Source of the DNA: Larix sibirica
Lineage: Eukaryota > Streptophyta > Pinopsida > Pinales > Pinaceae
Length of the DNA stretch: 27,159 bases
Direction: 5' to 3'
NCBI GenBank assembly: GCA_004151065.3
Contig: NWUY0300024052.1
Coordinates: 9,182-36,340 of the forward strand
Position numbers and translations under genes: made by a program
Shown: positions 9,005 through 20,830 of the stretch, one piece after another
Position numbering within the stretch: the stretch's first letter is position 1
Layout of the letters: the number at the start of each line of letters is the position of its first letter
The notes under the pieces: generated by a model
Told to the model about the DNA's origin: nothing
The model's input: the letters and a program-made list of their open reading frames with translations, nothing else
Databases searched by the model: none

Positions 9005-9187
9005 TTGTCCATTCCTACCTTGCCAAAAGAAAAAGAAAAAAACAGAAAGGAATACAAAGAAAATAAAAGAAGAAAAGAAGAAATATATAAGCTAAACAAA
9101 AGAAGAATTATGAAGGAAAAAGATAATCATGATATATACGTGATTAAGATTTTGTTGCAAAAGGACATGCAAGAATTTGAGAATGGA
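9005..9187 (+). pseudogene. Lysine-rich C-terminal tail of family D ORF2, left copy
   Basis: A frame very rich in Lys, Glu and Arg (PKEKEKNRKEYKENKRRKEE) ending two or three codons inside the LTR. In the complete copy the same position before the PPT holds the coiled-coil end of ORF2, and both share an aggacatgcaa block 20-40 bp before the LTR. I read it as a remnant of that tail; the rest of ORF2 is missing. The PPT is degraded to gagaatgga. Confidence 0.4.
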
Positions 9188-10802
9188 TGTTGAGCCTTGA
9201 TTTCATCAGTTCTAATGACCACTTATCTTATCATTTTCTCAGTTATTTGTTCATATGTGATCATTTTAAGACCTGATTCTTAGACAATTGTTATGCATTT
9301 CCCATTTCCATTCCACTGAAGCTTCATGTGAAGATGTGAACATTTAATTAATGAATTTACCATGTTTGATTATATTTGGTATCGAATTTGTGGTTCCTTG
9401 ACTTACATCTATAGGTCATCAAAAAATCATAGCACTCTTGTAGCATATCATGACACCTTCATAACAAATCAACTCTCCCAGAAATTTGATAGCGTTCACT
9501 CCCAAAATTCTTGTAGCGCTCATGTTCATAATTCCTGTAATGAAGATTCTGGTAGCACTTCCATGTTTAGCATGTCTATGGATCTCATAAGAAAAATCAA
9601 GAACTTGGGTATCATGAGGGGTGATTTTTCCATGACTTCATGTTGATTAAATGAATTCTTCAACCTTTAGTTGGCCACTTCCTAGATTGATCATCGGTCC
9701 AATCCATAGTCAATGCATCAATGCAGGAAAGCAATAGATTGATTCTTATGGGCACTTCCTCCAGGTGGATGATTCATTTTGATTTTGATGATGTGGAAAA
9801 GAAAAATGACTTCATCATTTCATTGATGAGTCAGAAGATAATAACCATCTACATCTAAGCTAGACAACTTATAAAGGTGAATTGGTTGGGTGATCTCTCT
9901 TTTCAGGGATTCGATCACACAGTTGTAACTTATTTATTTTCATAGATTGTAATATTCAAGGATATATATGTAGCACCATTAGCTCTATAGATACCCATTA
10001 TTGACCATTTTTATCTTGTAATGATTAGAGCGGTTGTGGAACTACGATTTGAATACACTATGTAATTATTTTTGGATGATGAAATAAAGGACATGATTAT
10101 TGTAGATCTCTAGCAGTGTACTGTAGTTTTTTGCAGTGTGTTCTAGAGGAGGTAGGACCCTTATTTGGTCTACACTACATGTATTCATTTTGTATAGCTA
10201 TGTTTGTATTGCATTTTTCAAATTCAATTTAGTATATAAGTTGTGTTGTTTTATTTACTCATTTCTTGAAATTGTCATTTAAATTTTATGCAATTACTTT
10301 CTTTCATTTATGCTTTCAATTTCTAGTTTATTTATTGAAGTGTGATAATGGAATTCTAGTAGCATGTCTGATACAAAAGTATCAAATGTCCATTAACCCA
10401 TAGATCTTGAAAGAGTTGCAATTCCATAGGACTTGAAACAATAGCATTGGGATCCTATGTTTTTCATTACAACATTTTTATTTTTATTCTCATTTTTTAG
10501 TTTGATTAAGCTACATGAATTAGTTGGATTAACAAGTAAGCTTGTATCATGATTGGTTACTGAGTGAAAATGATTATTTCATCACAAGAATTGTAACTGG
10601 TTTTCATAATAATACTATACTTGTATATCTAATGTTAGTTCCTAGATGTGTCTTATCAAACATTAGTAGTTTCAATTTCAATATGTTATCTTAGCATTTT
10701 CTTCACCTAGTCATGCATATATTTTTCTTACACCTAAGAAGTTACAAGCTCTTGGATTGATAATTTAATGTACAATAAATTTAAGTAATTATATTTTGCA
10801 CA
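9188..10802 (+). repeat. Family D 3' LTR, left copy (divergent subtype)
   Basis: Begins TGTTGAG like the right-block 3' LTR and ends with the shared gataatttaatgt segment near 10760. AATAAA at 10083-10088 lies in a gatgaaataaagga context like that of the 5' LTR (gatggaataaagga). R-U5 aligns with the 5' LTR only loosely. U3 hardly aligns and contains several irregular attctKgtagc-like short repeats at 9484-9560. It is therefore not a recent sister of the 5' LTR at 5000-6675. Confidence 0.55.
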
Positions 10803-10860
10803 TTCAATTTGCTATCATATTATTATACTACTCTTTGGAGTATAGGTCCCCATTTCCATC

Positions 10861-12840
10861 CTAGGGAGAAGGTAAACCTTGGTCTAGTATATCTATAAAG
10901 ATAGCTTTACATAAGGCCACATCCCTTAACAATTGATTATCATTTGATTGGGATTTATGCACTAAATTCTTCTTTATGATGACCTTGGTTGCTTCAATAA
11001 TAGTCTTTGTTCTGTCTTTTACTCCTAGGGTTTCCAATTCTTCATTATTCTTGGAATTTAGAATATTAATCATTGTCTTTGCAAGATCAGGTTTGTTTTC
11101 TAATTCACTCCAAATTATTCTAATATCTTGCATTGAAGTACTAGCTTACACATATTCACCTTGGACATGACAAATTAACTCCAATACTTTGTCCCAGTTA
11201 TATAAATATGATCCCATACCAGGTTTGTATCCCCGTTTAGGATAGACCTTCCTACCAGCCTCTCTATTGCATGGTCTACTTCTTTTTTCAACTTTGTCTT
11301 GACATTTTGCAGTTCTATAAGGATGTCTTATCCCTTATTTACTATGTCATGTAGGACTAGGATTTCTTGATCTTTATTATTGAGTTTTTCTTTTAGAGTG
11401 CCTCATTCTACATCCTTTATATTCAAGTCTTCCATTAATTTTGATAGATTATATGTGGCTTATGCTGGTGTAGTCTACAATGTACTACTTTTGGCAATTG
11501 ACAGTTTTAGATTTTCAATTTTAAGGTCACTATTTTCTTTCTGGGGCTGCTCGAACTTCTTCTAATATTATTTCATTTTTTGTACATCTATCCGTTTTCT
11601 TCATGCAACATGCTAATAGTTCAAGTGTTTGTAGAGGATTTTCTCTAGGGAATTCAAGGTTTTTGTTTAGTACCTGAGTTTATGTATCATTTTATTTTTT
11701 CAAGGATTGAATAGGTGCAGGGTAGATAAGATCTACACCCAATTCCAAATCTTTTTCTTCAAGTTTAGTAATCCTGAAATAGTTTGCTTCTTTAGAAACA
11801 TTCTCTTGATTTAGGTATTTTTCAATGTTTCTCATTATGTCTTAAAGCTTATTGGAGTTAATAGTTGACTTTAGTAAGCCCATGAATATCAACTCCCTTG
11901 TCTCTCTATGCCAATTGATTTTATCTATAGGACTGGGTGCATCTAGATCTATAGTGAATTGAGTAGATTTATAGTATGTTCTAGTGCTTGGAACTTGTGT
12001 TTTTGTGGGATCCGAGACAACCATCTTAAAAACTCAATCCAAAGAAGAGAGCATCATGGATTGTTCTCTGCTTGAAGTCTATGTCTTAGGATACAAATCC
12101 CTCCTTACTTGAACATTTTGAAGCTTTGTATGCATGTATTGGAAGAATATACCATATTTTTCTTTTAGAGTACTTTGTTCGAAATATGATTCTCCTTCTA
12201 AGGGAAAACCTGATGTGGGAATTAATTCAATAGTGAGAGAAGGTCTACTAGAGGTCGCCTATTTCTAGTGATGTTCAATTATGTCTCCTTGTAACTCAAC
12301 CATGATTTTCTTGTTGTTAGGTTGGTATAGAATTTGCTCATCAATATACAGATCTAACTAGATCTATACCACTGATATTTTCATCTCAATATCCTTCTTC
12401 TACAGAGTTTTAATGGCCTGTAAGTGTTGGTTGTTATCTTCTTGTAGAATCTTTTTAACCTCATCCCATGTTTCTAGTTTGGAAATTTTTCTAGTTGCTC
12501 ATTAGGTTGATGAATATACTCCGCCAGCTTAGTATTTTGCCTTTTGTCATAAATTAACCCATGAGGCTCATACATCCATTTTTTTCCCTTTGGGTTATTG
12601 ATCCCCTTTAACATGGCTTTAGCAATTTATTTTTTTGTTCTTGTTTTGACAATAAAAGGCCCTACTCCCTTTGGTAGCTTGAAAGTAATGGGGATTTTAT
12701 TATTAACAAAGTGGATAAAATATTAGTCAAATATTTGTCTAATGTATTACAAAGAAAAAATCCTAGGGGTAAGGAAAGCAAGTAGCTGATAGGGTTCTAA
12801 TTCAGAACCATAGATCCTAATTTCATCGTAATCCACATAT
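10861..12840 (-). pseudogene. Long minus-strand ORF fossil, unrecognised family
   Basis: Reading leftwards from 12840, a protein trace about 600 codons long can be followed with several stops and frameshifts. Blocks in order are YVDYDEIRIYGSELEPYQLL, AFLTPRIFS, FKLPKGVGPFIVKTR, KKWMYEPHGLIYDKR, LAEYIHQPNEQLEKFP, then an open 60-codon stretch (MVVSDPTKTQ...WHRETRELIFMGLL). After that come KLEEKDLELGVDLIYPAP, LSKLMEDLNIKDVE, DIVNKG, and an open 90-codon stretch at 10861-11133. The last third looks coiled-coil-rich. I cannot assign it. A gag or other ORF of an unrelated retroelement, or an endogenous pararetroviral protein, are possibilities. No RT or protease motif was found. Confidence 0.4.
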
Positions 12841-13615
12841 AAGAACTAATCACACACGCATGTGTACTGGCTCAACTAGAGAAACCACTTGTATTTAGTG
12901 AAGATCCTTGGGGGTGAACTCCCATGAAACAAAGTGTAATAAATATACATAATTTGATTCACAAAATTTATGAAGCCTACATTGTTTGATACCCTCTAAC
13001 CTTGTGGGTCCAATCAACCATTGATCTCCATGCACTTCCAAATGTCATTAGGAGCTCTAAATATTGGTAAGAGCTAGATTGGTGGTATAATATCAAATAC
13101 AATAAGTAGGATTGATACCGGCTTCTAGATGGTCAACTTCAATTATTATGGATTCAAAACTTCATATATCAATAGTAGCTTTACCTGAACAATGGTGGTC
13201 TTCATTGTTTAGGATAGTAACTTAAAATTTTAAATTTTCATGCATTAAATGTTGGGACATGTGGAGCCTTCTTATTAGCATTTCAAAAGTGACATGGATC
13301 TCACTTAACTATGAACCATTGGCCTATGCCAATGTGTTGATATTTTAGTGGTCCATGAGATGCTTATTTGGTTTGCAATCATGTCAAGTTATGGCCTTAT
13401 CATCTGGTGGTTTCAGGGTGAAAACATGAAGTTGGGAAACAATTTTGGCTTGTTTTTTACAAACAAAACTGCTAAATTTTATGTTTTTCAACTTCGACCT
13501 CTTCAAACCCATATCTCCCTTAGGAATTTCAACTTGAAGTAAACACAAATGTTTTAGAGAATTGAATTAGCTTTCTACTCGTATTTTTTTTAATTTTTTT
13601 TATGGACATATCGTG
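12841..13615. other. Repeat debris before the gap; possible copia-type LTR remnant
   Basis: No supportable gene. The last part, with caacttcgacctcttcaaac followed by a catatctcccttaggaatt stretch and gaattagctttctac, resembles a non-coding motif common in plant Ty1/copia LTRs; this is from memory and weak. It ends in T-rich sequence directly before the N. Confidence 0.25.
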
Positions 13616-13616
13616 N
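13616..13616. other. Single N: probable contig or scaffold join
   Basis: The only ambiguous base. Sequence left of it is unrelated debris. Sequence right of it begins abruptly with a 294-bp stretch identical to 7765-8058. A one-base N placed exactly there suggests a join of unknown size. Confidence 0.75.
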
Positions 13617-14596
13617 TCTAACTGTGAAAACTAGGGTTCTGACACAGTTAGAAATGAGCTTTGCTTGAAAACCAGGTTACTAGCAGGAAAAATTCTCAAT
13701 AATTTTGTATCTTATTGTTGGTCCTTTAAATCATTATTCTTCACAATTATTTTGTACTCGTGTTAGTTGATGTGGGATTCCTCAAGGCCCTCCTTCTAGC
13801 AAAACTTGCCCCATCGACATCAACACATTATCTAGGATCAAGGTTAGAGATTTAGATAGTACCCGGAGGCTTGCATACATTGATGGTAGGTTCTCTCATT
13901 GATGATAATGAGAATACATCAATGTCCCTTGATTGTTAGATCTTGCAGGTGATTCTACTTCAACTCATTTTATTTGTCCCTAACAAGATGTACTAATGTA
14001 CCTTCACGCTCATTGACATAAAAAGTGAGTTGTCTCGCATTAGTTAATGACATACATTAATGGACGGTAATACAATGATCTTTTTTTCATGTTTGACTTC
14101 AGCACATTCATTTACATGATAAAAATTGTACCATTGTTTGGGAATGTTTGGAGGATTCTAGTTTCATCTTATATACATAGTAGTTGCAATTTTCCTTGGT
14201 TTTTGGAAATAAAAAGGACATGTGGATTGTTGGAACAAGCAGGGTGGATATATTCAAAAATAGGTAGTCTATATTCAGGGTTGTTTCATTTTCTCCGCAG
14301 GTTATCTTGTTGCAAAGCTTAAGGAAGCCCCATGTTTGTTCATTTCTCTATAGTCCTTTTTCTCAGTAGCATTTATTTTTACAGTAGTTCAGATCATAAT
14401 AGTTCTCAATATCGATTCAGCATAGCATATGGTTTTCTAGTTTTCATTTTTTCCAGCAATGTCTATTTCAACTAACAGAGATTCATAACATTTATGATCC
14501 CAACTTTGAAATACAAGTAGTTACAATAAAACCTTCATTAGCAAATGGACATCTTCATAAATCCTTATAATTTTTCAATAGTATGATGAAACTAGT

Positions 14597-14831
14597 CTAC
14601 TGTCGGATTTATCAGTTCCAGCAGTACATTAGTGTTATAAAATTTGTGCTGAATTTTCTAATTCTGGTAGTCCATTGGTGTTGTCTGAAGACCAATTTAC
14701 TACCGTATTTCTTAATTTTGGTAGTTCGCTAGTGTTTTTGGAAGACCAGTTTACTACTGGATTTTTTTATTTCGGTAGTTCACCAGTATTGATATCCAGT
14801 CATATTACTATCGGATTCCCATATTTTGTAA
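14597..14831 (+). repeat. ~54-bp minisatellite in family D interior, copy 2
   Basis: Base-identical to the array at 516-750: the same four-plus units of 49-54 bp. Confidence 0.7.
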
Positions 14832-15271
14832 GTCGACTGAACCACTATAGGATAACTATCGTAAGGTGAATTTCTATTTCTAAATATTTATTAAAGCACA
14901 TGGATTATGGATTCATTTAAAATTCTCTTGAAACCTTATACGTTCCTTTCCCTTCTGCATGTATAAGAATTATCATGATCTATCTATTCTATTATTCACT
15001 TACCCAAAGGACTTCACCACCTTATCCAATTAAATCCCATGTAATTACTTTGTGATTTGACGTGGTATCACGTCCTATCCACCATCCCTTCACATGATTT
15101 GAATCATGTAAAGTATTCAAATCCAATCAGCTGTTATTATTTGCTTGCACATTCTTAAAAAGACCCTAAGACCTTGATTATTCCATCCTTTCCTTTTGGT
15201 ATCACAGATAGTGAAGAAGCTTGGTATGAGAAGATCTTCTATACTCGAGCACAAGAGTGACAACAAAATAG

Positions 15272-16018
15272 TATGAAAAGGATCTAGTGATTAGGTATGA
15301 TCCAACAAGGTTGGAATTCCTTGATTTTTATCCTAAATGCAGGTGATTCTTCTAAAAATAGTGTGGTTTCCGTTTTGTGAGCAGTTGCAAGGTTACAACA
15401 ATAAAGTTACAAGGGCATTCTCTAAAACCTTTGATGAACATGAATCTTGTGTAGGAAAATTGGCATTGCATGTCTTTGAAAATTCCATAGCTACTAGCAC
15501 TGGGCTACCACAAGAGGATGAATGATAGTTTAAAGGTAAAAAAAATTAAGGGACTAGATTGCAATCAATTTTTGTTGTTGGACCATCAAGATCCATATTG
15601 GAGCAATGAGATCCCATGCATATGGGTGAAAGAGGAATGGAGGGATGTCCTCTTCGTTGTCCAAAAATATATCACTTGTGAAGGAAGGTATGCAATTATG
15701 TTTTTATATCATATGAGGTTTCTTTTTCATTTTCAAGGAGAACAAAAGTTGAACCTTCCATTCTTCTTATGGAAGAGTTTGACTAAAAAGGCCACACATG
15801 TCCAAGCACATCTAGAGAATGTTGAAACCCATCTCTTTCACCATGGGTTGGTCAAATTACTTATTGAAGAGGAATTGAAGAAATGACACTAGTCATGGAA
15901 TCATTTTGTGTTTTGGATCGAGTTTGAAGAAAATCTTGTTGTGTCTCCTACCACTAAACAAAAGAAGTATTCCTCTAGGAAAATCAGAGCTACCCCATTA
16001 AAAGAAGAAAGGTTGTGA
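15272..16018 (+). pseudogene. Family D ORF2 pseudogene, copy 2
   Basis: Same broken ORF2 as at 1191-1937, with the same CGA-to-TGA stop and the same extra A. The only differences I saw are two substitutions, one silent and one changing Ile to Val in the DVLFVVQKY block. At both positions this copy agrees with the complete copy at 23096-24467, so the left copy carries the derived bases. The coiled-coil tail is lacking here too. Confidence 0.65.
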
Positions 16019-16097
16019 TAAATCTAGAAGATATAGAATATCCCCATGCAACGATATTAACAAAAACACTAGAAACCTCCACCATTAGCGTTACTCG

Positions 16098-16612
16098 AAG
16101 CAAGGAAAGGGCTTCTTGATTTCTACCAACCTTGGATGAGTAGATGACATAGGCCTATTGTTTTGCTTGAGCCAATTCCTATTGTACCATGTATTTATCT
16201 AATTCCATTAAATGATCCACTCCAAATATTCCGGTAGAAATATTAGGCAAATCCACTACCTATATAACCCCAACAAATGACCTCGTCATTTTCCAATTTC
16301 ACACTTATTTCCTACAACATACCAATCCTCTCTTCCAATTCTTCAATTCCATAGCTATTATTTTCCATGAAGATTTCAAACTACATTTTCTTATCCATTA
16401 TGAATTGAATCTATAATTTGGATCCTAAAATATGCCTCAGTATTTCCTGAACATCCATTTCATATCTTATCTTCTACTCTTTCCTTGGTCCCTCCCACTT
16501 CTGAACATAGAGAAAGAAACAATCACAGGCTTCACCAACATGCACATCTCCTAATTCCTTTGTGCAAGTTAGATTTCTCACATATTGCACACTGTTTATC
16601 ATGTCTAGTAAG
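16098..16612 (-). pseudogene. Minus-strand coding debris, right copy (truncated)
   Basis: Counterpart of 2017-2880. It follows the left copy to about 2530 and then jumps to the second unit of the family M LTR duplication, losing about 490 bp. Identity is near complete up to about 16360 and visibly lower after that. Function unrecognised. Confidence 0.35.
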
Positions 16613-16846
16613 AAGACTTACTAGAAGGTTCCACCTACTAGAAAGTTCCTAGAAGTTTAGATAGAAACTATCTAAATTAGTAGAATCATTGTAATGAGAT
16701 ATCTTGTGAAACATATTGTAATTGGACCACTAGAGATTTGGAGGTTTCCCCCTTGAAGAGGCAAGTGAACATTGCTTTCATCGATAAAGGTTTTGTCATT
16801 TGTGGTATTTTTCTCAATATTCTATTTTTTTAATAAGGAACAATAA
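16613..16846 (+). mobile_element. 5' LTR of family M element, right copy (truncated)
   Basis: Right-hand half of the LTR seen at 2881-3345. The U3 start and the first 81-bp unit are deleted, and about 75 bp between R and U5 (left copy 3234-3308) are also missing. The AATAAA of the left copy reads GATAAA here. Confidence 0.5.
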
Positions 16847-16849
16847 AAG

Positions 16850-16863
16850 TGGCATCAGAGTGC
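16850..16863 (+). other. Primer-binding site, initiator tRNA-Met type (family M, right)
   Basis: tggcatcagagtgc differs by one transition and one inserted base from tggtatcagagc. Together with the left copy, where a different position is mutated, it points to an ancestral tggtatcagag. Confidence 0.7.
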
Positions 16864-17560
16864 TTTCTTGAGCTAATATTTTTAGATAATTTTTTTTAGC
16901 TAGAGATGTATTTCGATGTCTATAAATAACACAATGATTTTTTGTTCCATGGGTAAATCTATTGTAAGGGGAAAATACACACATGAAATAGGAGTGGTTT
17001 CACTTGGTTGGACACCCTTGTAACCCCTATTTGTACCACTTAAGTAGTACCGCATAAGACGACACATTTATATAGAATTTCACTTTAGTATTCCACGTAC
17101 TCTTGAAATATTAGAATTCCCCTAAGATATCTAAACCCAACTTTAGATAATCTGATTGAACATCTAGTTTCTATAATGCACCGAAAACAACTCTCAAGAA
17201 GATTACTCTCTAGTACCTGGTTAGTCGGGTAGTACGACTAAGGGTATGGTCAATCCTCCTTAGTTGGTTCCCTAAGAGATTAGGCTGGGAAATACTATTG
17301 GACCTTGCATGTATATTAGGGAGATATAACACTTGGAACTCCCTTGTCCTCAAGACCCTTGAAACTGTGTCCTATGTTGATAGTCCGTAAAATTCCTAGA
17401 TAAATTGTAGTATTAAGAATTTGGTAATTCTACCAACACAATGATATACAAAGAATATAAAAAGAGTATTAGGTCCTAGATATACCTTTATTTGAACCCT
17501 ATCTCAACAAAATCCTTGTACCAATATGATCTCATCGGTGCCACTCTCTATTAACCTTTT
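16864..17560 (+). other. Family M 5' leader, right copy
   Basis: Untranslated leader matching 3362-4060. No reading frame or RNA gene is supportable. Confidence 0.5.
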
Positions 17561-18658
17561 ATTTGGACCCACATCTCTATGGCTCCCACTTGATAAGTTG
17601 ATATCTCCAACAAAGTATCCACCCTAGAAACTAGGTATGATGACTTGCAACACAAGATAGATTGCAACCACTCCTATACTCAAAAAAATCTTGATAACAT
17701 ATGTGACAACCTAGCGAACCTGGAGTCACTACTTGAATGGATGTCCAAACTCTTGGAAATGCAGATCAGATCCTCACTTCACAACATTTGGGTTACCAAT
17801 GGAAGAACCAACCTTCCCAAACGGAAGGGGTTGTCCAATATTAATAGGAATCAATCCACCCCACATGTCCATGATTATCTGAATAACATGTGGCAAAAAA
17901 TTCCTAAAGTTTATCACAACAAATTTGATGGTCCAACCCCACATTATGGGTCACTCAAATGGAACATTACTTTTCCCTTCACGACATCACAAAGGACATG
18001 ATTAAACTTCACATGGGTGTCTTATATATGGACCTTGAATGTTGGAAATGGTGGATTTGACATAAGAAATCACATGGGGGTTATATTGCTTGGACACAAT
18101 TTATCGCATACCTCTATGAACTCTTTGAAACATATGTTGATTATTTGGGATGATTGACCAAGCTCAAACAATACAACATATTTGAAGATTTCATATTTTC
18201 TTTTAAATAGTTTTCCATCCACATCGAAGGCATGCCAAATAATTTTTTCAAGGAATGATTTAACATGCACAAGTCTTATGGATCATCCTACTACTTGGTT
18301 GGAATCCACTCAAAGAGATCAGGAATCTCAAAAGGTGATGAATGCTCGAACAAAAAAGACACCTTTTATTACCTATACCCATCCCACTATTTACTCTCCC
18401 ACTAATCCCTCTCCACCTCTAAAAATACACAAGTTAACCAAAGATGAAATTACAAAACACCAAAATAAAGGTCTATGCTACAACTTTAATGAGAAATATT
18501 TCCCCATGCAAAAATGTAAGGAGAAAAAACTCTTTATGACCATTTAAGAGGACATTTTTTTATTATGAAGTTAAAGATATACCCCCAAAGGTCCCCCATC
18601 CATATGTGGAATGCATTCCCACACCTAATATGCAGGAGGTGGAACCCCATATATCCTT
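17561..18658 (+). pseudogene. Family M gag pseudogene, right copy (Ty3/gypsy)
   Basis: More complete than the left copy: it keeps the N-terminal coiled-coil-like part (RYDDLQHKID, LDNICDNLANLESLLEWMSK). Next come KVYHNKFDGPTP, the gag core (a GGYIAWTQF-like block, LYELFET, LTKLKQ, SIHIEGMP), a Pro/Thr-rich spacer and the knuckle GLCYNFNEKYFPMQKC. There the first and last Cys survive but the second Cys is Phe and the His is Gln. The frame is open for 118 codons from 17645 and again, in part out of frame with the core, at 18182-18547. It breaks at VEP, where tcctt abuts the family D LTR, and resumes as protease at 26424 beyond the inserted element. Confidence 0.75.
18654..18658 (+). repeat. Target-site duplication TCCTT, left side
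   Basis: Five bases directly before the family D 5' LTR, repeated at 26424-26428. In the uninterrupted gene they code within the RISLHAL junction. Five-bp duplications are normal for Ty3/gypsy integrases. Confidence 0.65.
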
Positions 18659-18660
18659 AT

Positions 18661-20346
18661 TGGACCACTATGTTTTTTTTTAATCTTTTGCATTGTTAGA
18701 TGTGTCCCATTTTGACCATTTTATCCATCCCTTTCACCTCATTATTGTTCCCTTTTACCATAGTCGCTCGTATTCATCAATATAAGTTCCTTTGCAAGCA
18801 TATAATGTATGTAGATGTTAATTTCACTGATTTCCCTTATTTTTGATGAACTAAAGAGAATTAGAATTTGTTTTACTAATGACGGTTTACACATAAATTT
18901 TCAGTTATCAGAGAGGGAATTCCAGTAATGACCTCCAAGGTTGGCATATCTACACAACTCTAGGTGAAATTCTGGAACATAGGTTTTGTTCCTAGACCTG
19001 TTGACATGGTTTTATGTTATCTAGTTCCTAGACACATCCATCATGGCCACCTCCAACTCATGATTAATGTTCTAGTCAAATTTGGAAGCATTCATCCAAG
19101 AAATTATCTTTATACGTAAATTTCAGTTGGATTAACATGAATCTGGCCGATTCCGCAACATGGGTTTTGTGCAGAATGTGCCCAATTAGGTAACTCGCAA
19201 TCACATTTCTCGGAAAGTGCATGATGAATAATGTATGAACATTTATTCAAAGAGGATTCTCCAAGATTTCATGTTGCTACCATTTTTCAAACCACATGCC
19301 AAATTAGAGTGCCCAATCAAAGAAATTAATTTAATTCCAAACATTATAATCTATCCTCGTCTTTTTTATGTTATGAGGATCTTGTATAATCATATCTCAA
19401 TATATTCTCTCATATAAATCGATCCAAATTGCAATCCAACATAACCATGTAACCACCATTTGCCAATTCACAGATTTGGGCAAATTCTGATAATGGGGGA
19501 ATTAGTTATGTTCTGATGTATAAATGTGTAATCATATGATAGAGTAGGGAGGATTGTTGAGGAGTGTTAGAGTGATCTAGTAATCAATGTAATGATCAAA
19601 TTTATTCTTGTATCAACCATGTAGTGAGCAGAGTATGCAGGGACTGTAATAATATTTGTAGCTTCTCTTTGATGATGGAATATTAAAGGATGCCTTTGTT
19701 GTAACCTTCCTTCACCAAGCAATGTAGAGCTCAAGCAAGAATGTTGGACGAGGAAGGGATCCCTCTCTCCAGTATAACCTACTCATTTACTTTCCTTTCT
19801 GTAGGTACATTTCTTTATGCATTTCACATATTTAGTTAAGTAGTTAGCTGCATCATTAATTCATTTATTTTGCTTTCTTATTATTATTTAATTTCTACCT
19901 TTGCTTTCATTGCGTATACTTTTAATTTCGATTTGATGCTTTCAAGTGTGAAATGGAATTCAAGGTGTGTACCAGATATCTTGTGATCATTTTAACCTAG
20001 AGATCCTGCAGTAGTTGAATTACCGTAGGACTTGAACCTACAACAACAAGGTCCTCATTTTTTCTTTATACATTGTGGTTTTAATTATGTGTGTTTCATT
20101 TAATCATTTGACTAAGCTATAGGAAAATGATAAGTAATTGAGTTAATTGTTATTGCAATTGATTATGGGACTAAGGACTTAACTCTAATTCCTGGAAGTG
20201 ATTTTTCAAATACACTACCCTTGAATTTTGTTTTCTTAGCTTAGGTCTCGCCCAGTCCTGCATATAGTTTGTCGGCATCTCATAATTTTACGGACTCTTG
20301 GTTTGATAATTTAATGTCTGAATTTATGCATATAAATTTATCGACA
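18661..20346 (+). repeat. Family D 5' LTR, right copy
   Basis: About 1.69 kb, ending ...tcgaca four bases before the PBS, and beginning tggaccacta after the target site. It aligns along its length with 5000-6675. The AATAAA of the left copy is disrupted here (aatattaaa). The 19235-19417 frame has a left-block counterpart but no coding character, and I treat it as LTR sequence. Confidence 0.65.
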
Positions 20347-20350
20347 TTTT

Positions 20351-20367
20351 TGGCATCGTTGCCGAGG
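20351..20367 (+). other. Primer-binding site, tRNA-Asp(GTC) type (family D, right)
   Basis: tggcatcgttgccgagg has three transitions relative to the tRNA-Asp complement, and these fall at positions different from the one altered in the left copy. The two copies together support the ancestral site. Confidence 0.8.
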
Positions 20368-20450
20368 AGATGCTAAGGGATTAGGAATTGGTAATTTGGT
20401 TTTTAGTTCCTTCATTTTCCTTTTTGTTTTTTCATATGATTTTTGTTTGT

Positions 20451-20544
20451 GCTAATATTCTAGATATAGTGAGCTAGTAATGGTAAGAACCCGCACATTC
20501 ACTATAATGAGTACGCTATCTCACTAAATCTAAGGTATTTTAGC
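20451..20544 (+). other. Leader hairpin downstream of family D PBS, right copy
   Basis: Inverted arms equivalent to those at 6780-6873. The left arm reads tagtgagctag here (one mismatch to ctatctcacta on the right arm), and the outer GCTAAtAT/AtATTTTAGC pairing remains. The central palindrome is altered to agtacgct. Confidence 0.5.
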
Positions 20545-20830
20545 ATAGTGTGTCTTTTCTCTTAGTGTAATTCATGGAAAGGAAAAATATACTCATGTCA
20601 ATAGATAACTTGGTGACAACAGTTTCTTAGTAGCATGAGGCCTCTAAATACATGATGATATTTTCATTGAAGTTTGCTTTGTGTTGTGTGTTTTTTTCTA
20701 CAAGATTCCATTTGAAGTTTTTGTTTTTGGTTGTATAAGAACCCCCCATACACCAATCCATGTGCAAGAAAAGGGTTATCAACCAGCAAGATGGATTTGA
20801 GAATTCTCAAGAGTTGTTGAGTAAAGATGG

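Larger units (their letters stand above)
4998..10802 (+). mobile_element. Family D LTR retrotransposon, left copy (interior shortened)
   Basis: Family D element lying inside the family M gag-protease. It has a 5' LTR, tRNA-Asp PBS, leader hairpin, ORF1, spacer, lysine-rich tail and a second LTR that begins TGTTGAG at 9188. The interior is about 2.5 kb against 4.3 kb in the right-block copy. The minisatellite and most of ORF2 are absent, and 8580-9000 has no clear counterpart there. The left target site tcctt is present at 4993-4997, but the expected continuation of protease does not follow the right LTR, so the right flank has been rearranged. Confidence 0.6.
13617..16097 (+). mobile_element. 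Family D retrotransposon, internal fragment (right block)
   Basis: Interior of family D from the TAACTGTG stem-loop through the central spacer and minisatellite to ORF2, ending at the same gttactcga breakpoint as the left copy. 13617-13910 is identical to 7765-8058. 13911-14081 is about 20% different from the left copy. From 14082 on it is almost identical to bases 1 to ~2275. LTRs, PBS and ORF1 are absent, cut off by the gap. Confidence 0.7.

Noticed and set aside
13348-13542. 64-codon frame before the gap
   Set aside because: The region resembles non-coding LTR sequence, and no protein-like motif or second copy is present.
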